From: Gammaproteobacteria bacterium
Lineage (GTDB): Bacteria > Pseudomonadota > Gammaproteobacteria > Pseudomonadales > Pseudohongiellaceae
Reading direction: 5' to 3'
NCBI GenBank assembly: GCA_009692305.1
Contig: SHZK01000018.1
Span: forward strand, 1-50,411
DNA: 50,411 nt
The translations under genes were made by a program, and so were the position numbers. The notes under the pieces are model-generated. The model was not told where the DNA came from and did no database searches. It was given only the letters and a program-made list of their open reading frames with translations. Numbering within the stretch: position 1 is the first letter of the stretch; each line of letters opens with the position of its first letter. This document shows positions 41,260 to 49,644 of this stretch, piece after piece.

Positions 41260-42144
41260 TTACAGTCCTTTTACCTGAGCAGCGACTTCTGCAGCAAAAT
41301 CAACTTCTTCCTTTTCAATACCTTCGCCGACTTCAAAACGCACAAAAGAGACGACATCGGCGCCCGCTTCTTGCAATAAGTCAGAGACTTTTTTCTCAGG
41401 ATCCTTGACGAATTTCTGGTCAAGCAGGCTCACTTCAGCGACGAATTTTCGCAATCTGCCACTAATCATTTTTTCAATTATTTGTTCAGATTTATCCTTG
41501 CCAGTTTCTCGCGCTTGCGCTGAATAAATCTCTGATTCCTTAGCCAATACTTCTTTAGGCACGTCTTCGGCGCGTACTACCATCGGGCTCATGGCAGCGA
41601 TGTGCATGGCGATATCACGGGCCAGAGACTCATCCCCACCCTTCAATGCTAACAGCACCGCGATGCGATTGGTGCTGTGCACATAACTTTCCACAATGCC
41701 TTCATTGGGGTTATCGAATTGCAGCCGCTCCACGCGTCGTACATTGATGTTCTCGCCGATTTTCTGCACGAGAGCTTGCCGTGCAGCTTCAATACCACCG
41801 GCCAATAAGCTTGCAACATCCGCTTCCCTGTTGGTAAAAGCTTGATCCAGAACCTTCTTCGCAAAACTCAGAAAATTGTCATCGCGTGCCGCAAAATCTG
41901 TTTCGCTGTTCACTTCAACAAGCACACCGTAGTCGCCCTGATCGGCAATCCTGGTCATCACGATGCCTTGATTAGCAATGCGAGATGATTTCTTGTCTGC
42001 TTTTACGCCACTGGCCTTACGCAGATCATCAATGGCTTTTTCCATGTCACCGTCGGCGCCTTCCAGAGCTTTCTTGCAGTCCATCATGCCAAGACCGGTG
42101 CGCTCACGTAATTCCTTAACCATGCCTGCACTAATATTTGCCAT
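41260..42144 (-). CDS. tsf: Elongation factor Ts
   Basis: EF-Ts is the nucleotide exchange factor for EF-Tu. The 294-aa protein has the UBA-like N-terminus (MVKELRERTGLGMMDCKKAL) and the SETDFAARDDNFLSFA core motif that inserts near the EF-Tu nucleotide site. It is separated from rpsB by 144 bp containing a terminator hairpin, so its expression is probably partly attenuated relative to rpsB. Confidence 0.98.
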   Translation of the reverse strand: MANISAGMVKELRERTGLGMMDCKKALEGADGDMEKAIDDLRKASGVKADKKSSRIANQGIVMTRIADQGDYGVLVEVNSETDFAARDDNFLSFAKKVLDQAFTNREADVASLLAGGIEAARQALVQKIGENINVRRVERLQFDNPNEGIVESYVHSTNRIAVLLALKGGDESLARDIAMHIAAMSPMVVRAEDVPKEVLAKESEIYSAQARETGKDKSEQIIEKMISGRLRKFVAEVSLLDQKFVKDPEKKVSDLLQEAGADVVSFVRFEVGEGIEKEEVDFAAEVAAQVKGL

Positions 42145-42205
42145 CGTTGTATTGCCTCTATCGTATTCGATATGAAGTCAGTGTTACTTCATGTTTTTCA
42201 ATTGT

Positions 42206-42232
42206 AAAAAGGGGGCTCTGCGCCCCCTTTTA
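42206..42232. terminator. Bidirectional hairpin between rpsB and tsf (attenuator)
   Basis: GGGGGC (42211-42216) pairs with GCCCCC (42222-42227), with AAAA on one side and TTTT on the other (42207-42210, 42228-42231), and a five-base loop. Read leftward it ends in five U residues, so part of the rpsB transcripts would stop before tsf, as known for E. coli rpsB-tsf. Confidence 0.85.
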
Positions 42233-42288
42233 TATGACACTATTTATCCCAATAGTCGGGGTACCATAAGAATAATCAAGCGGTCAAT

Positions 42289-43236
42289 CTAGGATTCAGT
42301 ATCCGCTTTTTTCTTTGCTGGCGCTTTCACCTTTACGGCAACCGCCTTCTTGGCAGGGGCCGCGGCCTTTTTCACAGCGACTTTTTTCGGTTCAGCAGCT
42401 TTGGCCGCTGGTTTTGCAGCTACCGCAACCATCTCGGGTGCAGCTACCTCTTCAGTCGCAGTCGCTTCTGCAGGTTTCGCAGCCTTTGGTGCGGCAACTA
42501 CTTCAGCTTCAATTTCATCCACTTCGATGAATTCATTATTGCCGCCAGCAGGAGCACTGCGAGCACGACCTGCGATGCAGGCATCTGCCACAGCTCTTGC
42601 ATACAACTCGATGGCCCGAATGGCATCGTCGTTTCCAGGGATGACATAGTTCACACCATCAGGGTTGCTGTTGGTATCAACCACACCGATAACAGGAATG
42701 CGCAGATTATTCGCTTCGCTCACTGCAATACGTTCATGATCAACGTCGATCACAAACAATGCGTCAGGCAAGCCGCCCATTTCCTTGATACCACCAATGC
42801 TGCGTTCCAGTTTCTCTTTCTGGCGTGTCAGCATGAGTGCTTCTTTCTTGGTCAGGCTCTTAAAGGTGCCATCCAGCTCTTTCATCTCGAGTTCTTTCAA
42901 ACGCTTGATTGAACCGCGGATGGTCTTGTAATTGGTCAGCATGCCGCCCAACCAGCGATGGTTAACAAAGGGCATGCCGGCGCGCTCGGCTTCCTGCCGT
43001 AAGATTTTCGAAGCAGCTCGCTTCGTTCCCACAAACAGGATTTTCTTCTTCTTGTCTGCCATATTGGCAATTTCTTCCAACGCAAGGTTCATCGCCGGAA
43101 CGGTATGTTCGAGGTTGATAATGTGGATTTTGTTTCTGGCGCCAAAGATATATGGCTCCATTTTGGGATTCCAGTAGCGGCACTGGTGCCCGAAGTGTAC
43201 TCCTGCACGGAGCATTTCTTTCATGCTTACAGTCAT
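42289..43236 (-). CDS. rpsB: 30S ribosomal protein S2 with long Ala/Lys-rich C-terminal tail
   Basis: S2 binds the 30S platform together with S1. The core starts [18 protein letters not shown] and includes [56 protein letters not shown] and [15 protein letters not shown]. The core ends near residue 235; about 80 further residues are rich in Ala, Lys, Val, Pro and Glu, with a basic end of KKAxAPAKKA type, resembling histone H1-like tails. The E. coli protein is 241 aa. ATG 43236 matches the family start; the frame continues open upstream without conservation. Confidence 0.97.
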   Translation of the reverse strand: MTVSMKEMLRAGVHFGHQCRYWNPKMEPYIFGARNKIHIINLEHTVPAMNLALEEIANMADKKKKILFVGTKRAASKILRQEAERAGMPFVNHRWLGGMLTNYKTIRGSIKRLKELEMKELDGTFKSLTKKEALMLTRQKEKLERSIGGIKEMGGLPDALFVIDVDHERIAVSEANNLRIPVIGVVDTNSNPDGVNYVIPGNDDAIRAIELYARAVADACIAGRARSAPAGGNNEFIEVDEIEAEVVAAPKAAKPAEATATEEVAAPEMVAVAAKPAAKAAEPKKVAVKKAAAPAKKAVAVKVKAPAKKKADTES

Positions 43237-43294
43237 GTCAATTCCTTCAGTTTGGGTTAGGCCTCCATACACCCCATCGATCAACCCGTTAGTG

Positions 43295-43324
43295 CGAATT
43301 CCGGAGAATTCGTGCCGTGGGCAC
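43295..43324 (-). promoter_or_regulatory. rpsB leader hairpins, possible S2 autoregulatory element
   Basis: Two adjacent hairpins lie about 60-90 nt before rpsB: CGAATTC (43295-43301) with GAATTCG (43306-43312) around a four-base loop (UCCG on the transcript), and GTGCC (43312-43316) with GGCAC (43320-43324). Gammaproteobacterial rpsB leaders are known to bind S2 for feedback, but I could not match the specific consensus by eye. Confidence 0.4.
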
Positions 43325-43416
43325 CCAGACCAGATGTGACGGTATATGTGTGACGTTAGTTGGTTTAAATTAAGTGGCCCCAGAATCCGCTGTCTGCAGG
43401 TCCTTGAGCGCCGCGC

Positions 43417-43445
43417 TTTATACCACAATCCGCTGGCCACTTAAA
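43417..43445 (-). promoter_or_regulatory. Putative rpsB promoter
   Basis: On the minus strand TTTAAG (43445-43440) and TATAAA (43422-43417) form -35 and -10 boxes with a 17-base spacer, followed by a GC-rich discriminator (GCGCGGCGC) typical of stringently controlled translation genes. The leader would be about 170 nt. The rest of the 43237-43590 gap is the divergent control region of map, where a weak TACAAT lies near 43525. Confidence 0.5.
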
Positions 43446-43590
43446 GAACCAGGGCTAAAATTCTGCGGATTCAGTATAACTCCAGCATGCAGGTGCAACA
43501 CTATTCCTGCATAGGCTAGTGCATTACAATAGCAAGCTTGCGTAACCCCCCGAAATTCCGCTGTTGCAGCCATAACTAAACTCGAAAATT

Positions 43591-44364
43591 ATGACGATTC
43601 ACCTTAAAACCCCCGACGACTTTGCCAAGATGCGAGTTGTCGGCAAACTGGCCGCCGAAGTATTGGAAATGATCGGCCCCCACGTGCAGCCTGGCATCAC
43701 CACTGGCGAGCTGGACCGCATCTGTCACGACTATATTGTGAACACCCAGAAAGCCATACCAGCACCCCTGAATTACAACGGGTTCCCGAAATCCATCTGT
43801 ACATCGGTAAACCATGTCATCTGCCACGGTATCCCAAGCGCCGAGAAGGTACTGAAAGTCGGGGACATCGTGAATGTGGATGTCACGCTGATCAAGGACG
43901 GTTTTCATGGAGATACGAGCAAGATGTTTGGTGTCGGTGAGATACCAGACCATGCGAAACGATTGATCCGGGTCAGCCAGGAATGCCTGTACAAGGCGAT
44001 CGCGCTGGTCAAACCAGGCGCTACGCTGGGCGACATCGGTCATGTTATCCAGCAACATGGCGAAGCCCATAACTATTCAATAGTGCGCGAGTATTGTGGG
44101 CATGGCATCGGTAGAATTTTTCACGAAGAGCCGCAGGTATTGCATTACGGAGCTCCAGGCACTGGTTTGCGCCTTGTCGCTGGCATGGCCTTCACTATCG
44201 AACCCATGCTCAATGCTGGAACGCGCTATACAAAGCTGTCATCGAAAGACGGCTGGACTGTAACCACCAAAGATCGTCGGTTATCAGCACAATGGGAACA
44301 CACGATGGGGATAACCGAAAACGGCTGTGAGGTGTTCACTAAACGTTCCGATGAAACTTTGTGA
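43591..44364 (+). CDS. map: Type I methionine aminopeptidase
   Basis: Map removes the initiator Met from nascent proteins. The 257-aa protein has the five metal ligands: Asp in NVDVTLIKDGFHGDTSKMF (two), His in REYCGHGIGRIFHEEPQV, Glu in GMAFTIEPM and Glu in SAQWEHTMGI. HVICHGIP carries the conserved substrate-site His. It is divergent from rpsB and overlaps glnD by GTGA. Confidence 0.98.
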   Translation: MTIHLKTPDDFAKMRVVGKLAAEVLEMIGPHVQPGITTGELDRICHDYIVNTQKAIPAPLNYNGFPKSICTSVNHVICHGIPSAEKVLKVGDIVNVDVTLIKDGFHGDTSKMFGVGEIPDHAKRLIRVSQECLYKAIALVKPGATLGDIGHVIQQHGEAHNYSIVREYCGHGIGRIFHEEPQVLHYGAPGTGLRLVAGMAFTIEPMLNAGTRYTKLSSKDGWTVTTKDRRLSAQWEHTMGITENGCEVFTKRSDETL

Positions 44365-47078
44365 TTGAAGATACCCTTTCGATAGACGGCACCTATTCGA
44401 CGGCTGAAATCAAGCCAGACGTTACCTTGCTTGACGTCTCAAAACTGGAACAGGATCTAGCACTCGCCACACACAAAATCCCTCTCTTCAAGCAGGCAAT
44501 AGTGTCGGCCCGGGAAACACTCGACGCTCGCTACAAGGCAAACCAGAGCATTACCGAGATCGTCACTGGACGCGCCTGGGTAATCGATCAAATTCTGCGT
44601 ATCGCCTGGGAGCAGCAAGTTTGGAAAGACCCGAAAGATATCAGCCTTGTAGCTGTAGGCGGTTATGGCCGCGGAGAGCTACTGCCACATTCAGACATTG
44701 ATATCCTGATTCTCACGCGTAAAAACCGCCACAGCAAATACAAGGAACCTATCAGCAAATTTCTGACCCTGTTGTGGGACATCGGTCTTGAGCTGGGCCA
44801 GAGCGTTCGTTCCATAAAACAGTGCAAGCAGGAAGCGAGCAATGATATCACAGTGGCAACCGCTCTCATGGAATCACGCACGCTGGTAGGGCCGCCTGAA
44901 TTACAGCAGCAGATGTACGCGCTCACCACTGGCAAACGGGTGTGGCCCATCAAGAAATTCCTGAGCGCCAAACTGGCAGAACAGCAGGCTCGGCACAGCA
45001 AGTACCATGACATCGATTATGCATTGGAGCCGAATGTCAAAACTTCACCTGGCGGGTTGCGCGATATCCAGACTATTGCCTGGGTTGCAAAGCGACACTA
45101 TGGGGCGAGCTCATTCAATGATCTCGTTGCACTGGGCTTCCTGAAAGAATCTGAAGAGGCCATGATCAACAAGGGCCAGCAGTTTCTGTGGAAATTACGC
45201 TACGGTCTGCATCTGCTGGAGGGTCGGCGGGAAGATCGGCTGCTATTCGACAAACAGCGCGAGCTGGCAAAGTTGTTTGGCTACGAAGATGACGAGAGCA
45301 GTCTCGGCGTTGAAAAGCTGATGAAGCAATACTATCGTGTCGTGGCCAATCTGCGGGAATTGAACGACGTGCTGCTGCAGCATCTCGATGAAGCCATCCT
45401 GCGCGCCGGTGAGCGGGAGCGCATTCAACCTCTGAACAATCGCTTCCAGATTCGTAACAGTTATATCGAAGCTATCTCGCCGGAAGTGTTCAAGCGCAGC
45501 CCCTTTGCCTTGATTGAGATATTCGTGTTGATGGCGCAGAACCCCCAGATTGAAGGCATTCGCGCCAGCACGATTCGACTGCTGCGTGAGAACCGACGCG
45601 TCATCGACGATGCCTTTCGTTATGACATTCGCAATATCACCTTGTTTATGGAATTGCTGCGTTCGCCACACAAAATGACGTTGCAGTTGCAGCGCATGGC
45701 ACGCTATGGAATTCTGGGTCGTTATTTGCCCGAATTCGGACAGATAACCGGCCAAATGCAGCACGACCTGTTTCACATTTACACGGTCGATGCGCATACG
45801 CTGCAAGTCGTCGAGAATATGCGCAAGTTCCGCTTGCCCGATGCGGAGGAACTCTATCCGGTAGCCGCACATATCGTGCATAACCTGCCAAAAATCGAAT
45901 TGCTGTATATCGCTGGCTTGTATCACGACATCGCGAAAGGACGCGGCGGCGATCATTCCAAACTTGGCATGGCTGATGCCGAAGCGTTCTGCAAACGCCA
46001 CCGGCTGAGCGCTTGGGACACCAAACTTGTGGTGTGGCTGGTCGACAAACATCTGTTCATGTCGATGACTGCCCAACGCAAGGATATAAGCGATCCTGAA
46101 GTCATCCATGAGTTTGCCACCGCAATGGGCGACAAGTTACACCTCGACTACTTGTACGCGATGACCGTAGCGGATATTCGGGCAACGAATCCTGAATTGT
46201 GGAATACCTGGCGCGCGGCGCTGATGAAACAGCTGTATCTCAGCACCAAACGCGCCCTGCGCCTGGGTCTGGAAAATCCGGTAGACCGGGAAGAACGCAT
46301 CGCAGACAAGCGCCAGAATGCATTACTCAAGTTATTGGATCATGGCCTGCGTGAAGAGCAGATCAAGAAAATCTGGGAAAATGCGGCCGATGAATATTTT
46401 CTGCGCGAGTCAGCGGCCAACGTGGTCTGGCATACGGAGGCAATCGCCACGTTCACCGGTACCGGTCCGCTCGTGTCTGTACATGAGTTCGCGGAAAAAA
46501 CGGTGGAAGGTGCGACGCAAGTGTTTATTTATACGACCAATACTGATTACCTGTTTGCCAATAGCACCGCCGCGTTCGAGCGACTGAACCTGAACGTGCA
46601 GGGTGCCCGAGTTTTCACTTCCGCAAATGATTACTGCATGGACACTTACACCGTGCTGGAAAACTCCGGTCGCCCAGTCGGCAACAACCCAAAGCGACTG
46701 GCTGAGATCAAGAATGTTGTTACCGAATATCTGGCCATAGGCAATAAACCGGTAGCACCTGCACGCTTCCGCCAGAGTCGCAAAGAAAAATATTTTGCGC
46801 ATCGTGTGGATACAAACTGGGTAAATACACCGAACAAGCCGTACTCTACGCTGGAAATTAACTGCCCTGATCGACCCGGCATCCTCGCTTGTGTCGGCAA
46901 GATTTTCGCGGACAATGATATTAATTTGAAGGACGCGCGCATTACTACGCTCGGCGAACGGGTAGAAGATTTGTTCTTCATCACTGACCGCAGCGGTAAT
47001 GTCATATCCGATCAGCTCCTGATTGACAAACTACAAACTGAAATCAAGCAAGAGCTGGAAACGAGAATAGCCGCCTGA
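44361..47078 (+). CDS. glnD: Bifunctional PII uridylyltransferase/uridylyl-removing enzyme GlnD
   Basis: GlnD senses glutamine and adds or removes UMP on the PII protein, setting glutamine synthetase activity and Ntr gene expression. The 905-aa protein has a nucleotidyltransferase domain with VGGYGRGELLPHSDIDILIL, an HD hydrolase domain with LYHDIAKGRGGDHSKLG, and two C-terminal ACT domains (starting near TQVFIYTTN and TLEINCPDRPGILACVG). It starts at GTG 44361 inside the map stop, implying translational coupling. Confidence 0.98.
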   Translation: MIEDTLSIDGTYSTAEIKPDVTLLDVSKLEQDLALATHKIPLFKQAIVSARETLDARYKANQSITEIVTGRAWVIDQILRIAWEQQVWKDPKDISLVAVGGYGRGELLPHSDIDILILTRKNRHSKYKEPISKFLTLLWDIGLELGQSVRSIKQCKQEASNDITVATALMESRTLVGPPELQQQMYALTTGKRVWPIKKFLSAKLAEQQARHSKYHDIDYALEPNVKTSPGGLRDIQTIAWVAKRHYGASSFNDLVALGFLKESEEAMINKGQQFLWKLRYGLHLLEGRREDRLLFDKQRELAKLFGYEDDESSLGVEKLMKQYYRVVANLRELNDVLLQHLDEAILRAGERERIQPLNNRFQIRNSYIEAISPEVFKRSPFALIEIFVLMAQNPQIEGIRASTIRLLRENRRVIDDAFRYDIRNITLFMELLRSPHKMTLQLQRMARYGILGRYLPEFGQITGQMQHDLFHIYTVDAHTLQVVENMRKFRLPDAEELYPVAAHIVHNLPKIELLYIAGLYHDIAKGRGGDHSKLGMADAEAFCKRHRLSAWDTKLVVWLVDKHLFMSMTAQRKDISDPEVIHEFATAMGDKLHLDYLYAMTVADIRATNPELWNTWRAALMKQLYLSTKRALRLGLENPVDREERIADKRQNALLKLLDHGLREEQIKKIWENAADEYFLRESAANVVWHTEAIATFTGTGPLVSVHEFAEKTVEGATQVFIYTTNTDYLFANSTAAFERLNLNVQGARVFTSANDYCMDTYTVLENSGRPVGNNPKRLAEIKNVVTEYLAIGNKPVAPARFRQSRKEKYFAHRVDTNWVNTPNKPYSTLEINCPDRPGILACVGKIFADNDINLKDARITTLGERVEDLFFITDRSGNVISDQLLIDKLQTEIKQELETRIAA

Positions 47079-47082
47079 TCGC

Positions 47083-47433
47083 ATGATTATTTTATACGGC
47101 ATTGCAAATTGCGATACGATCAAGAAAACCCGAAACTGGCTCGATACAGCCAGGGTGGCGTACCAGTTTCATGATTATCGCAAGGATGGCAGTCCGGAAA
47201 CCCTGATCAGGAAATTTGCCCAGGCATTCGACTATCATGAGCTCGTCAATACCCGCGGCACCACCTGGCGCAAATTGCCTGAATCTGCGCGCCGTGATCT
47301 AGATCAGGCCGCCGCAATAGCCTTGATGTGCGCGCAGCCGGCACTGATCAAGCGCCCCCTGTTGCAATCAGGCAACAACTGGCTGCTGGGGTATGACGAA
47401 GCCCGCTTGCGCGATTTTGTGACTGGCGATTGA
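47083..47433 (+). CDS. yffB: ArsC/Spx-like protein YffB
   Basis: This 116-aa thioredoxin-fold protein of the ArsC family has IANCDTIKKTRNWL near the N-terminus (Cys10 with a following Lys-Lys) and GTTWRKLPESAR and ALIKRPLL in the middle. E. coli YffB is related; no arsenate reductase function is shown, and glutathione-linked thiol reduction has been suggested. It lies 4 bp after glnD and before dapD, as in Pseudomonas and other relatives. Confidence 0.9.
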   Translation: MIILYGIANCDTIKKTRNWLDTARVAYQFHDYRKDGSPETLIRKFAQAFDYHELVNTRGTTWRKLPESARRDLDQAAAIALMCAQPALIKRPLLQSGNNWLLGYDEARLRDFVTGD

Positions 47434-47465
47434 ATAGAACACTGGACGTATAAGGACATCTACAG

Positions 47466-48509
47466 ATGAGCAAGACACCCCTTCACAGCTTTGCCTTTGG
47501 ACTGGCTACTACGAATTCCTCAGGAGAGATCATTGAGGTCTATTATCCTGGCCCGGTAATGCAGCCAAATGCTGACCTGTCAACCTTGATCATCAATGCC
47601 TGCAAGGTGCAACCAGGCAGCAATTGTACTTTGACGATTGATGCTGATCTGCAAATAGAGTTGGATTCCGCGCTGCAACGTTCAGGACATGGCACACTGG
47701 CAGAACAATTGCGCACACTGAGCAATAGTGGCAGGCACGCTGTCATCTGCATACTGAGCCAGGATAGTGCGCTGACTTCCATACCTGAGGCTTACCTGAA
47801 ATTGCATTTACTGTCGCATCGCCTCGCCAAACCACATTCGTTGAATCTGCAAGGAATCTTCGGTGTATTGCGCAATCTCGCCTGGACCAATCAGGGAGCG
47901 ATTGATTTGCCGGAATTACCAACGCGTCAGCTGCAAGCGCGCTTGCGAGGTGAAGTATTGGAAGTAATGTCAGTGGACAAGTTTCCCAAAATGACCAGTT
48001 ATGTCGTGCCATCCGGAGTGCGCATTGCACATACTGCACGCGTACGCCTGGGAGCCTATCTGGGCAGCGGCACTACTGTCATGCATGAAGGCTTCGTAAA
48101 TTTTAATGCCGGCACGCTGGGAACGGCGATGATCGAGGGTCGCATATCCGCTGGCGTGGTGGTCGGTGAAAACAGTGATCTCGGCGGAGGCTGTAGCACC
48201 ATGGGCACACTCTCCGGCGGTGGTACTGAAATCATTTCTGTTGGCAAGAATTGCCTGATTGGGGCCAATGCCGGTATCGGCATTCCGCTCGCAGACGGTT
48301 GCATCGTTGAGGCCGGACTGTATGTCACCGCCGGTACCAAAGTGAAAGTTCTGGATGCGACGGGTGCGTTGACGAACACCGTCAAGGCCCGCGACCTTGC
48401 CAAAACTACTCACCTGTTGTTTCGTCGGAACTCGCTCGATGGCGCTGTGGAATGCGTGCCGCTCAAACGCACAGTTGATCTGAACACAGATCTGCACAGC
48501 CACAACTAG
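47466..48509 (+). CDS. dapD: 2,3,4,5-tetrahydropyridine-2,6-dicarboxylate N-succinyltransferase
   Basis: DapD makes the succinylated intermediate of meso-diaminopimelate and lysine synthesis. The 347-aa protein is the long Pseudomonas-type DapD rather than the 274-aa enteric type. It has an N-terminal alpha/beta part, then hexapeptide repeats (VRIAHTARVRLGAYLG, VMHEGFVNFNAGTLG, MIEGRISAGVVVG, DLGGGCSTMGTLSGGG). AAGGA lies 9 bases before the ATG. Confidence 0.96.
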   Translation: MSKTPLHSFAFGLATTNSSGEIIEVYYPGPVMQPNADLSTLIINACKVQPGSNCTLTIDADLQIELDSALQRSGHGTLAEQLRTLSNSGRHAVICILSQDSALTSIPEAYLKLHLLSHRLAKPHSLNLQGIFGVLRNLAWTNQGAIDLPELPTRQLQARLRGEVLEVMSVDKFPKMTSYVVPSGVRIAHTARVRLGAYLGSGTTVMHEGFVNFNAGTLGTAMIEGRISAGVVVGENSDLGGGCSTMGTLSGGGTEIISVGKNCLIGANAGIGIPLADGCIVEAGLYVTAGTKVKVLDATGALTNTVKARDLAKTTHLLFRRNSLDGAVECVPLKRTVDLNTDLHSHN

Positions 48510-48517
48510 GACTCACC

Positions 48518-49639
48518 ATGAGCGCAACTTTAGAACTCGCGAAACAATTGATTGCCATTCCTTCGATTACGCCAACAGATGGCGGCTGTCAGGAACTGAT
48601 CGGATCGCAATTGCGCGCCCTCGGATTTAACGTGGAATCATTGCCGTTTGGCGATGTCTCCAATTTGTGGGCGGTGTGGGGCAAATCCGGTCCGCTATGC
48701 GTATTCGCAGGGCACACTGATGTAGTGCCACCGGGTGATGCCGCGGACTGGCAATCAGCGCCTTTCAGCCCGGAAGTGCGCGCTGGTTTTCTCTATGGTC
48801 GCGGCGCCGCTGACATGAAAGGCAGTCTGGCAGCAATGCTGGTGGCCACACGCAATTATCTGGCGTCGCATCAGCCGCAAGCACGCATCGGTTTTCTCAT
48901 CACCAGCGATGAGGAAGGCACAGCCATCAATGGTACGCGCAAGGTGGTTGAGGTTCTGCAGGCACGCGGCGAACAGATTGACTTTTGTATTGTGGGCGAA
49001 CCGAGTAGTGATCAACTGGTGGGCGATGTGGTCAAGATCGGGCGGCGCGGTTCGCTCAGTGGCAGACTGCGAGTGCAAGGCATGCAAGGCCACGTCGCCT
49101 ATCCGCATCTGGCCAGAAATCCTATTCATCTGGCCTTGCCTGCACTCACCGAACTGTGCGCCGAAACTTGGGATAACGGCAATGACGCATTCCCCGCCAC
49201 CAGTCTGCAAATTTCCAATATCAACGCAGGTACCGGCGCCAATAACGTAATTCCGGAAGCGCTGGTGGTAGATTTCAATCTGCGCTTCTCCACCGAGCTT
49301 GATGCGGAAGGCATCCAACACCGGGTGCACACTATGCTGGATAAACACGCATTGGACTATCACATCGACTGGCATTTGAGCGGCGTACCGTTCCTCACCA
49401 CCGGTGGCAAATTGATCAGTGCAGTATCCGACAGTATTCAGGCCATAACCAAGCTGACAACTGTAGCCTCTGCGGCTGGCGGGACATCTGATGGCCGATT
49501 TATCGCACCCACTGGTGCGGAAGTGGTAGAACTGGGCCCCTGCAATGGGACCATTCACAAGATAGATGAATGTGTGCGAGTGGCAGATCTGGAACTACTG
49601 AGCGTAATCTATCAGGAAATTCTCGAGCGCATACTCTAA
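48518..49639 (+). CDS. dapE: Succinyl-diaminopimelate desuccinylase
   Basis: DapE is a two-zinc M20 peptidase-type enzyme releasing L,L-diaminopimelate. Metal ligands and catalytic residues are in FAGHTDVVPPG, YGRGAADMKGSLA, ITSDEEGTAING (catalytic Glu) and NGTIHKIDECV. At 373 aa it has family length. It is 8 bp after dapD, so they form an operon. It converges on rsmJ with only 5 bp between the stops and no obvious terminator. Confidence 0.97.
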   Translation: MSATLELAKQLIAIPSITPTDGGCQELIGSQLRALGFNVESLPFGDVSNLWAVWGKSGPLCVFAGHTDVVPPGDAADWQSAPFSPEVRAGFLYGRGAADMKGSLAAMLVATRNYLASHQPQARIGFLITSDEEGTAINGTRKVVEVLQARGEQIDFCIVGEPSSDQLVGDVVKIGRRGSLSGRLRVQGMQGHVAYPHLARNPIHLALPALTELCAETWDNGNDAFPATSLQISNINAGTGANNVIPEALVVDFNLRFSTELDAEGIQHRVHTMLDKHALDYHIDWHLSGVPFLTTGGKLISAVSDSIQAITKLTTVASAAGGTSDGRFIAPTGAEVVELGPCNGTIHKIDECVRVADLELLSVIYQEILERIL

Positions 49640-49644
49640 CCAAC

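Noticed and set aside
45243..46109. 288-codon minus-strand frame opposite glnD
   Set aside because: Antisense shadow of the HD region of GlnD; no ribosome-binding site or motif.
48755..49558. 267-codon minus-strand frame opposite dapE
   Set aside because: Antisense shadow of a fully conserved dapE.
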